A stretch of DNA of 12,907 nucleotides from Aliarcobacter butzleri (GTDB lineage: Bacteria; Campylobacterota; Campylobacteria; Campylobacterales; Arcobacteraceae), in contig JAAYJJ010000103.1 of NCBI GenBank assembly GCA_012522985.1, forward strand, positions 1 to 12,907, given 5' to 3'. The notes beneath the pieces are model-generated. The model worked only from the letters and a program-made list of their open reading frames with translations, did not search any database and had not been told where the DNA came from. A program made the position numbers and the translations under genes. This document shows, one piece after another, positions 7,218-12,907 of the stretch; position 1 is the first letter of the stretch, and each line of letters opens with the position of its first letter.

Positions 7218-7257
7218 AATATACTAATATACCAATAACTATTAACTAACGACTAAA
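7218..7257. repeat. Degenerate 7-8 base tandem tract after repeat copy 2
   Basis: AATATACT, AATATACC, AATAACT, ATTAACT, AACGACT, the same design as the first tract with two fewer full units. The tract runs directly into the stop codon of the helicase gene (7258-7260), so the repeat may have defined or altered that gene's 3' end. Confidence 0.6.
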
Positions 7258-9309
7258 TCAAATCTTCTCCACAAAAGAGGATAAAATATCCCTCTTACTC
7301 CCACCAAAGTTAATAGTAAGTTTTAGCTCTTTACCTGCTTTTTGTACACTTATAACTCTACCCATACCAAAAATTTTATGTTTTATAAGATCTCCAGATT
7401 TAAAAGCTGCACTTTTTTCTATATTTAAAGAGCCCTCTATAAGACCTGATTCTATCAAAAACCTACTCTTATCAAGCTCACTTCTTCTACCTTTGTAAAA
7501 TCTACTATGTACAAAACTAACACTTAGTTCATCAATAGCTCTAGTAAAAGCAACATATCCAAGTCTTCTTTCCTCTTCTAAATCACTTCCATCTCCAACC
7601 AAAGGGAAAAATCCCTCTTCTAGCCCTATAATATATACATATTTATACTCCAAGCCCTTACTAGCATGGATACTCATCATAGAAACACCCTCACTATCAA
7701 GACCATCTTGCTCACTTTCAAGTGCAACATTTGCCAAGAAATCATCTAGTTTAAGATCTGGATTTTGTATAAAAAAGTCCCTTACATAACCATAAAACTC
7801 ATCTATATTAGCTATCTTATCATATCCATCAACTAGCTTAATATACTGCTCTTTAAAATCAAAAGCCTCTTCAAAAAGATCCAAAAACTTCATTTTTGAT
7901 TCTTGTAAAACATCTTGCAAATCCATAACAGAAGCCAAAAACACCTTTAGAGTTCTAGCGTTTTTTTGCCCAACTATCTTAGCAAGTTCAACAGGAGTAT
8001 AGTCTTGTATAATATTATAGATAGATTTTTTTTGTAACTCTGATTCCATATCTAGCTTATCTATAGTAGTTTTGCCTATACCTCTTTTGGGTTTATTGAT
8101 GATTCGCTTAAAAGAGAAATTATCATTTGCATTGGTAATAACCCTAAAATAAGCTATCAAATCTTTTATTTCTGCTCTTTCGTAAAACTTAATACCACCT
8201 ACTAGGTTATATCCAAGACCAGCTTTGTTAAATCCCTCTTCTAGGGATCTACTAAGTGCATTGACTCTATATAATATAGCTATATCTTTTGGGCTTACCC
8301 CTTGAGATATAAGTGACTTAATATCATTTGCTATCTTTCTTGTCTCTTCATTTTCATCATAAGATTCTAATACCCTTATACTATTGCCCTTTTTTCTAGT
8401 ACCTCTTAAAACTTTACCCAATCTATCTCTATTGTGTTCTATTAACATATTTGCATGTTTTAATATAGTATCAGTTGAGCGGTAGTTCTCTTCTAGTTTA
8501 ATAACTTTTGTATTGTTAAACTGATCTTTAAAGTTTAATATATTTTTTATACTAGCACCTCTCCATCCATAGATGGATTGATCATCATCACCAACAACGC
8601 ATAGGTTTTGATGTGATATACAAAGCTTTTGTAAAAGCCTATATTGAAGCTCATTTGTATCTTGATACTCATCTACCATAATATACTGATATCTTTGGCT
8701 TATCTCTTGTGCTAGGCTTTGGTTTTGCTCCAAAATCTTATATGGAAGCAATAACAAATCATCAAAATCAACAAGATTATTTTCTAATAAATAGTTCTCA
8801 TACTTCTCATAAATATCAGCTATTTTTTTATACATCTCATGTTCAGCTGCACTAGCTGCACTTTGTGGAGAGATAAGAGAGTTTTTATATCTTGATATTT
8901 CAGATGCCACCATAGAGGTTGTTAGCTCTTTTTCTATGTTTTTTATAATTCTTTTTTTATCATCACTATCTATAATAACAAAGTTATTCTTCCTATTTAG
9001 ATGATGAATATAAAACTTCAAAAACATCAAACCAAACTTATGAAAAGTACATAGCAAAGGTGGATATATGTTTTTATTATCTAGCATAGACAAGGCTCTA
9101 CTATGCATCTCTTTGGCTGCTTTGTTTGTAAAAGTTAATGTCAAAATAGAAGCTGGATCTATCCCTATAGAGATAAGATAGGCCACTCTTGTAGTAATCG
9201 TTTTAGTCTTACCACTTCCAGCCCCTGCTAAAATAAGCATAGCTCCATCTATATGGCAAACCGCCTCTTTTTGTGATTCATTTAGTGTATTAAGTATCGT
9301 TTCAGACAT
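7258..9309 (-). CDS. pcrA: UvrD/PcrA/Rep-family superfamily 1A DNA helicase
   Basis: 683 residues. An ATP-dependent 3'-5' DNA helicase for repair and replication restart. Motifs in order: Q motif around Gln13 (L-N-E-S-Q-K-E-A-V), Walker A A-G-A-G-S-G-K-T (28-35), Ia T-F-T-N-K-A-A-K-E-M (59-68), II V-D-E-Y-Q-D-T (212-218), III V-G-D-D-D-Q-S-I-Y-G-W-R-G (239-251), IV E-E-N-Y-R-S (273-278), V S-I-H-A-S-K-G-L-E-Y (546-555) and VI E-E-R-R-L-G-Y-V-A-F-T-R-A (579-591). The C-terminal 'G-D-L-I-K-H-K-I-F-G-M-G-R-V' is the Tudor-like end typical of PcrA and UvrD. Whether it is called pcrA, uvrD or rep cannot be decided here. It heads the truB-ispE-smpB block, as in Campylobacter. Confidence 0.95.
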   Translation of the reverse strand: MSETILNTLNESQKEAVCHIDGAMLILAGAGSGKTKTITTRVAYLISIGIDPASILTLTFTNKAAKEMHSRALSMLDNKNIYPPLLCTFHKFGLMFLKFYIHHLNRKNNFVIIDSDDKKRIIKNIEKELTTSMVASEISRYKNSLISPQSAASAAEHEMYKKIADIYEKYENYLLENNLVDFDDLLLLPYKILEQNQSLAQEISQRYQYIMVDEYQDTNELQYRLLQKLCISHQNLCVVGDDDQSIYGWRGASIKNILNFKDQFNNTKVIKLEENYRSTDTILKHANMLIEHNRDRLGKVLRGTRKKGNSIRVLESYDENEETRKIANDIKSLISQGVSPKDIAILYRVNALSRSLEEGFNKAGLGYNLVGGIKFYERAEIKDLIAYFRVITNANDNFSFKRIINKPKRGIGKTTIDKLDMESELQKKSIYNIIQDYTPVELAKIVGQKNARTLKVFLASVMDLQDVLQESKMKFLDLFEEAFDFKEQYIKLVDGYDKIANIDEFYGYVRDFFIQNPDLKLDDFLANVALESEQDGLDSEGVSMMSIHASKGLEYKYVYIIGLEEGFFPLVGDGSDLEEERRLGYVAFTRAIDELSVSFVHSRFYKGRRSELDKSRFLIESGLIEGSLNIEKSAAFKSGDLIKHKIFGMGRVISVQKAGKELKLTINFGGSKRDILSSFVEKI

Positions 9310-9339
9310 AACTCATCTTTTATTTTAATTTACCTCTTT

Positions 9340-9367
9340 ATTATAGCACAATTTTCATAAAATACAA
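9340..9367 (-). promoter_or_regulatory. Promoter of the helicase gene
   Basis: On the minus strand: TATAAT at 9345-9340 with an extended -10 TG (TGCTATAAT) and a weak -35, TTGTAT, 16 bases upstream. The start of transcription would be near 9333, giving a leader of about 24 bases to the ATG at 9309. Confidence 0.65.
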
Positions 9368-9395
9368 AATATCTATAACTTTTTCTAATTTATTG

Positions 9396-9424
9396 TTGAT
9401 TTTTTGATAATCTTATGTTATAAT
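9396..9424 (+). promoter_or_regulatory. Promoter of the LysR-type regulator gene
   Basis: TTGATT (9396-9401), a 17-base spacer and a perfect TATAAT (9419-9424), followed by a GAGGA ribosome binding site (9446-9450) 5 bases before the ATG. It is divergent from the helicase promoter, with the two -35 elements about 28 bases apart, so a regulator binding between them could affect both. Confidence 0.7.
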
Positions 9425-9455
9425 TCCTATAAATATATTATATACGAGGATTATT

Positions 9456-10355
9456 ATGTTATCAGACTTTTCAAAACTACAGACGTTTTTAACTGTTGTT
9501 AGAGAAAAAAGTTTTTCCAAAGCATCAGCTAAACTTGGTATCTCTCAACCTGCTGTAACTCAACAGATTAAGTTTATAGAAGACTATCTTGAAACTAAGG
9601 TTGTTGATAGAAAGAAAAATGGTATTAGACTTACAAAAGAGGGTGAAGAGTTTTTAGCTATTGTTCAAAAAATAGAAAAAGTTATACAAAACTCCGAAAA
9701 AGATCTCCTAAAAATCATAAACAAAGATATCCACTTTATTTTGGGTGCTTCTTATATGATAGGTAACTATATATTACCTAGATTTTTAAATGAAATCAAA
9801 ACCAAAATCAACAACGATGTATCTGTAAGTGTCTCCGTTTCAAAAGAGATTATAGCTCAACTTCTTGATAAAAAGGTTGATTTAGCTCTTATAGAAAGCC
9901 CTGTTTTTGAAGATGGTGTTGTATATAGAGAGTGGATAGAAGATGAACTAGTGATCTTTAGTAACCAAAAGCTACCAAAAAGACTTAAAAACGAACACCT
10001 TATGTCATATAAATGGATCTGTAGAGATAGAGAATCACACACTAGAATACTTTTTAAAGAAGCTTTAGAGAGTGCTGGAATGAATGATTGTGAAACTTTT
10101 GATATGGTAAGTGAAGCAACAAGCCCAACAACTATAGTCCAAACAGTACTCCATAGCTCACTTGAAGGTACTCCAACTTGCTCTATAGTATCCCGCCATG
10201 CAATAAGTGACTATGTAAAAGCTGGGATTTTACATGAAGCTAGAATAGATGGAGTCAATATGAGAAGAAAGCTAAATATAGCTCATCTAAAAGAGAGAAA
10301 ATATGATGCATTTTTAGATCAAGTTGTAAACTATCTTCTAACAGTCAAGGTATAA
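9456..10355 (+). CDS. LysR-type transcriptional regulator
   Basis: 299 residues, the standard LysR length. The N-terminal winged helix-turn-helix covers about 4-65, with the classic 'S-F-S-K-A-S-A-K-L-G-I-S-Q-P-A-V-T-Q-Q-I-K-F-I-E' (19-42). A linker helix follows to about 90, and then a periplasmic-binding-protein-like effector domain (about 92-297) with strands such as 'I-H-F-I-L-G-A-S' and 'V-D-L-A-L-I-E-S-P'. The effector cannot be predicted. LysR proteins often control a divergent or adjacent gene: the divergent neighbour is a housekeeping helicase, and the downstream FecR-domain gene starts 87 bases after the stop with its own promoter. Control of the downstream secretion locus is possible but unproven. 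Confidence 0.95.
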   Translation: MLSDFSKLQTFLTVVREKSFSKASAKLGISQPAVTQQIKFIEDYLETKVVDRKKNGIRLTKEGEEFLAIVQKIEKVIQNSEKDLLKIINKDIHFILGASYMIGNYILPRFLNEIKTKINNDVSVSVSVSKEIIAQLLDKKVDLALIESPVFEDGVVYREWIEDELVIFSNQKLPKRLKNEHLMSYKWICRDRESHTRILFKEALESAGMNDCETFDMVSEATSPTTIVQTVLHSSLEGTPTCSIVSRHAISDYVKAGILHEARIDGVNMRRKLNIAHLKERKYDAFLDQVVNYLLTVKV

Positions 10356-10407
10356 ATAGCCATTTTTAGTTATTTTTATTATTTTTATATGAAAAAATAT
10401 TTTTTTA

Positions 10408-10416
10408 TGCTATAAT
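10408..10416 (+). promoter_or_regulatory. Promoter of the FecR-domain gene
   Basis: TGCTATAAT is an extended -10 element inside a very T-rich stretch that lacks a recognisable -35. AAGGAGAGG (10432-10440) is a strong ribosome binding site 2-3 bases before the ATG at 10443. Transcription would begin near 10423. No terminator hairpin for the LysR gene is visible between 10356 and 10407, so read-through is possible. Confidence 0.6.
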
Positions 10417-10442
10417 ATAGGTATAAAATACAAGGAGAGGGA

Positions 10443-11675
10443 ATGAGAAGATTAGCTTTTATGCTTACTCTATTTAGTACGTTACTTTTTGCAAATGTAG
10501 GTACCATATCTTTAGTAGAAGGACAAGTTACTATCCAAAGAGATGGTAGTAGTTTTGCTACTTTTGTGGGTGATAAAGTTTTGCAAAATGACTTAATATC
10601 TACAGAACATAACTCAAAGGCAAAAGTTACTTTTATAGATAATACTATTATTACTATAGGTAAAGAATCTACCCTAAACATAGATGAATATATATTTGAT
10701 ACTAACAATCCAAATAACACATCTACGGAGTATAGTATCACAAAAGGTGCATTTCACGCTATAACAGGGCAAATTGGTAAAGTAAACCCATCAAAGTTTA
10801 AACTCAAAACCAAAACAGCCTCTATAGGTATAAGAGGAACAGAGATCTGGGGAGATCAAGGATCAATTTTTTGTACAAGCGGTGAGATAATAGTACAATC
10901 CCAAGGGATTACACAAACAGTTCCCCAAGGACACTTTGTAGGTACATTTCCAGCACAAGCTCCAACAGCTCCTACTCCTATAGGCGAGGGGGATTTAGAG
11001 GGTATTGATGCTCAACTAAATACCAATAATCCTATGTCAAACACTGGAGCTCAAGGCTTTGGAGATAGAAGTGGTTTATTGATGTTAGATCCAACTGATG
11101 GAAATCCAGATGATCTAGGTGATGATGGTGCAACTCAAGGAGAAGGAGGTGAAACACCCCCAACTACTTTAGCAGCTGGTGATGGTATAGGCTCATGGGG
11201 AGATTGGGCTAATGAGATACAAGATGGACATAATGATATGGGTAAAATTGATGATATAGCAACTAATGATAATTATGATACACAAACATATGTAGCAACT
11301 ATTCAAGATCTGGTGGATCAAGATAAAACATTAACTTTTATAGGAACGATAACTCCAAATATAGATGTAGGAACATACACTAGTGATATTAAATTTACCT
11401 TTTACTTTAGTGATTACTCCTTTAACGGTAAATATAACTTTAATTCAGATATCTTTAACGCATATGGTACTTTTGATGGATATATAAATCACCATGGTTT
11501 TGAAAGTATAAGAGTTGATGATGGTGCTCCACAAACAATAACAAATGGTCAATTTTATGGTGGTAATGAAGTAAGTAATGTAAGAGGAGATATTACTATG
11601 CATCAAGCAGTCCCAGTGGGTAGTACAATCGATACACTTAAAGGTACATTTAAAGCTGATAAAACTGATCTATAA
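10443..11675 (+). CDS. Secreted FecR-domain protein with a C-terminal TbpB-like barrel domain
   Basis: 410 residues. The signal peptide is 1-17 (LLFA then NVG); there is no lipobox cysteine, so it is not a lipoprotein. Residues about 20-165 match the FecR-type beta domain: 'G-T-I-S-L-V-E-G-Q-V-T-I', 'A-K-V-T-F-I-D-N-T-I-I-T-I-G', 'F-K-L-K-T-K-T-A-S-I-G-I-R-G-T'. There is no cytoplasmic anti-sigma part and no sigma factor nearby, so it is not a FecR regulator. Residues about 170-275 are an acidic Pro/Gly/Asp/Thr linker. Residues about 280-410 are beta-rich and end with N-G-Q-F-Y-G-G-N, R-G-D-I-T-M and K-G-T-F-K-A-D-K, the 'FYG ... GTF' pattern of TbpB-like barrels exported by Slam proteins. 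A Slam-like gene lies downstream. The export role is inferred. Confidence 0.8.
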   Translation: MRRLAFMLTLFSTLLFANVGTISLVEGQVTIQRDGSSFATFVGDKVLQNDLISTEHNSKAKVTFIDNTIITIGKESTLNIDEYIFDTNNPNNTSTEYSITKGAFHAITGQIGKVNPSKFKLKTKTASIGIRGTEIWGDQGSIFCTSGEIIVQSQGITQTVPQGHFVGTFPAQAPTAPTPIGEGDLEGIDAQLNTNNPMSNTGAQGFGDRSGLLMLDPTDGNPDDLGDDGATQGEGGETPPTTLAAGDGIGSWGDWANEIQDGHNDMGKIDDIATNDNYDTQTYVATIQDLVDQDKTLTFIGTITPNIDVGTYTSDIKFTFYFSDYSFNGKYNFNSDIFNAYGTFDGYINHHGFESIRVDDGAPQTITNGQFYGGNEVSNVRGDITMHQAVPVGSTIDTLKGTFKADKTDL

Positions 11676-11718
11676 AAGGAGATAACAAATGAAAAGAATA
11701 AATTTAAAACATACTATT
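11547..11718 (+). repeat. Tandem duplication, upstream copy
   Basis: Covers the last ~40 codons of the FecR-domain gene, its stop, an AAAAGGAG ribosome binding site and a short gene start (ATG at 11689). It aligns with 11861-12018 with several small indels. Anchors are GGTCAATTTTATGG / GGTTAATATTATGG, GGTACATTTAA / GGTACATTTAA, the ribosome binding site, and CATACTATT / CATACTATT. Confidence 0.75.
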
Positions 11719-11974
11719 TAGCATTATAAATAGATTTAAATCATAGTAAAGATATTAATAGCTATTTTTATTATTTTTATTAAGTATTACTGAACATGCT
11801 CTAAGTTATGATGTAAGAGCGGATGGTTTTTCATTTACAACTGGAACTTCAGAACTTGAAGGTTAATATTATGGAAACAATATGCAACAAGTTAAAGGTA
11901 ATATACAAATGGAGCAGCCAACAACTACTCATACTATCTTTATAAATGGTACATTTAAGGCAGATAAACACTAA
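11689..11974 (+). pseudogene. Decayed second cargo gene (barrel end) with an orphan gene start
   Basis: The 311 bases between the FecR-domain gene and the TPR-barrel gene hold no intact gene. An ATG at 11689 with a good AAGGAG site gives only MKRINLKHTI and a stop. That start resembles the start of the downstream gene (MKKENLKNILLS) with two A bases lost, which shifts the frame. In the frame ending at 11974, reading from about 11762: a hydrophobic stretch (LFLLFLLSITEHA), then DVRADGFSFTTGTSELEG, a TAA at 11864, then YYGNNMQQVKGNIQMEQ and INGTFKADKH. The last part is a clear paralogue of residues 369-408 of the FecR-domain protein, where the aligned codon is CAA (11550). One C-to-T change explains the nonsense codon. 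It is probably the remnant of another Slam-type cargo. Confidence 0.78.
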
Positions 11975-12018
11975 AGGAAATAATAAATGAAAAAAGAAAA
12001 TTTAAAAAACATACTATT
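11861..12018 (+). repeat. Tandem duplication, downstream copy
   Basis: The counterpart of 11547-11718, about 300-314 bases further on. It carries the end of the decayed cargo, the AAAGGAAATAATAA ribosome binding region and the first ~10 codons of the TPR-barrel gene. The shared segment crosses a gene boundary, so it arose by copying DNA, not by protein convergence. Confidence 0.75.
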
Positions 12019-12835
12019 AAGTGCTAGCTTCTTGTTTCCTGCACTAGCATTGGCAAATACAGACTATGCAAGTGAGCAGTTTGCTCAAGCTTTGGAAAAC
12101 TACAATAACAAAAGCTTTGCACAAAGCTACAATATACTTCAAAACTACTCAAAAAGTGAAGTTCTAAATAAAGAACAAAAGTTTATGTTAGCTAGAAGTG
12201 CTTATGAGTTGGGATATTTTCAAGAAGCTCAAAGCCTATATCAAGAGCTTCTAAAAGAAAGCCCTGATAACAATAGAGTAAAGCTAGAACTAGCTCAAAG
12301 CCTTTTTCAACAAAAAAAGTATGATGAAGCAAGAGTTTTATATGAAGAGGTACTTCAAGATCCTACACTTCCATCAAGTGTTAAAAGAAATGTAGAACTT
12401 ACTCTAAACTCTCTAAATAGAAGTTCTCAAACTGATTTTGTTAGAGCTACTATAGGTATAGGATATGGATATGATTCCAATGTAGATAATCTAACAGATG
12501 ATGAGTATGTATATTGGGCTGGTTTGCCTTTTAAAACAGAGGATAAAAAAAGTGATCATGTAGTTGAGTATCTAGCTGCACTAAACCACACCAAAAAGCT
12601 CCAAGATGATCTAACCTTGGATAGTAAACTTGTTGGTTATATGCAAAAGTTCAACCATGAAAGAGACAATGATATAAGCTTGGTTGTTCTAGGTACTGGT
12701 ATATCATACTATAAAGAAAAGACAAAATACTCTTTAGGATTTGATTACAATAGCGTTTGGCTAGATAATAGTACATATCTGAGCCACTTGCAAATTGCCA
12801 TAAACAACCCACAATTTAAGCTAAATCAAATTTAA
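11987..12835 (+). CDS. Slam-like TPR plus outer-membrane-barrel protein, truncated at the 3' end
   Basis: 282 residues from an ATG with AAAGGAAAT upstream. Signal peptide 1-23 (LALA then N). TPR-like helical repeats follow at about 25-58, 64-98 and 99-132 (e.g. 'A-R-S-A-Y-E-L-G-Y-F-Q-E-A-Q-S-L-Y-Q-E-L-L-K-E'). A barrel begins at about 151 with I-G-I-G-Y-G-Y-D-S-N-V-D-N, then alternating strands around 191-204, 209-223, 229-242 and 247-265. TPR plus DUF560-type barrel is the layout of Slam translocators, which move TbpB-like proteins to the cell surface. Slam proteins are usually near 480 residues with a 14-strand barrel; this one has five or six strands. After about residue 267 the sequence (LQIAINNPQFKLNQI) no longer looks like a barrel and no frame continues it, so it is probably a non-functional remnant. 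A different TPR-barrel family is possible. Confidence 0.68.
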   Translation: MKKENLKNILLSASFLFPALALANTDYASEQFAQALENYNNKSFAQSYNILQNYSKSEVLNKEQKFMLARSAYELGYFQEAQSLYQELLKESPDNNRVKLELAQSLFQQKKYDEARVLYEEVLQDPTLPSSVKRNVELTLNSLNRSSQTDFVRATIGIGYGYDSNVDNLTDDEYVYWAGLPFKTEDKKSDHVVEYLAALNHTKKLQDDLTLDSKLVGYMQKFNHERDNDISLVVLGTGISYYKEKTKYSLGFDYNSVWLDNSTYLSHLQIAINNPQFKLNQI

Positions 12836-12860
12836 AAAAAGCCTTTTCGAATAGGTAAAA

Positions 12861-12869
12861 TGGTATAAT
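12861..12869 (+). promoter_or_regulatory. Possible promoter for a gene beyond the window
   Basis: TGGTATAAT is an extended -10 element, flanked by inverted GGTAAA (12854-12859) and TTTACC (12872-12877), which could be an operator. No gene start follows within the remaining 38 bases. The 72 bases after the truncated Slam-like gene otherwise hold nothing recognisable. Confidence 0.35.
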
Positions 12870-12907
12870 TCTTTACCACAAAAAAAATCCAAAACACCTA
12901 TTACAAA

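Noticed and set aside
7068..7257. Short CRISPR array
   Set aside because: Only two copies, the spacing DNA is itself repeated and built of heptamers, and the repeat has two internal hairpins. There is no unique spacer and no cas gene.
9857..10042. Minus-strand open frame inside the LysR gene
   Set aside because: Serine-rich antisense shadow without a start signal.
10385..10741. Minus-strand frame of 118 codons across the FecR-domain promoter and start
   Set aside because: Overlaps a well-supported promoter, ribosome binding site and signal peptide on the other strand; it has no homology-like features.
10443..10940. FecR iron-signalling regulator
   Set aside because: There is no cytoplasmic anti-sigma region; the protein starts with a cleavable signal peptide, and no ECF sigma factor or TonB receptor is adjacent.
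12841..12907. tRNA gene at the right edge
   Set aside because: A D-loop-like GGTAAAATGG is present, but no acceptor stem, anticodon arm or T-arm can be built in the remaining bases.

Overview
The window is strongly A+T-rich chromosomal DNA from a member of the Campylobacterota (the former Epsilonproteobacteria). The evidence is gene order and family content: a ccoNOQP oxidase operon that continues into a DUF4006-type gene and a FixH-like gene, next to a helicase-truB-ispE-smpB block that matches the Campylobacter arrangement except that csrA is missing. The species cannot be named from the sequence. It looks like a free-living, Arcobacter- or Sulfurimonas-like lineage (inference).

Region 1 (1-4957, minus strand) is the cbb3-type cytochrome c oxidase operon, transcribed ccoN, ccoO, ccoQ, ccoP, a DUF4006-like membrane protein, a previously unmarked 30-residue membrane peptide, a TPM-domain-like periplasmic protein and a FixH-like protein that runs off the left edge. 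The genes are almost contiguous, with gaps of 1 to 17 bases and ribosome binding sites lying inside upstream stop regions. Together they encode the high-affinity terminal oxidase and probable accessory factors.

Region 2 (4958-9309, minus strand) is a housekeeping block: a UvrD/PcrA-type helicase, truB (tRNA pseudouridine-55 synthase), ispE (isoprenoid precursor kinase) and smpB (trans-translation). truB, ispE and smpB overlap one another and must be co-transcribed. Between the helicase and truB sit two nearly identical copies of a palindromic repeat. Each is a pair of perfect hairpins inside a GGAA/TTCC clamp followed by a run of degenerate 7-8 base units, a REP/MITE-like design.

Region 3 (9310-12907, plus strand) is accessory. 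A LysR-type regulator is divergent from the helicase, with a clear promoter on each strand. After it comes a secreted protein with an N-terminal FecR-like domain, an acidic low-complexity linker and a C-terminal domain resembling the barrel of TbpB-like surface proteins. Next is a decayed fragment of a second such protein, and then a TPR plus outer-membrane-barrel protein resembling Slam (surface lipoprotein assembly modifier) translocators. This looks like a cargo-translocator pair of the Slam/type XI secretion kind. The locus is eroding: the second cargo has a nonsense codon exactly where the intact copy has glutamine, the junction around it is a tandem duplication, and the translocator's barrel stops after only about five or six strands. 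This region is the most interesting part of the window.
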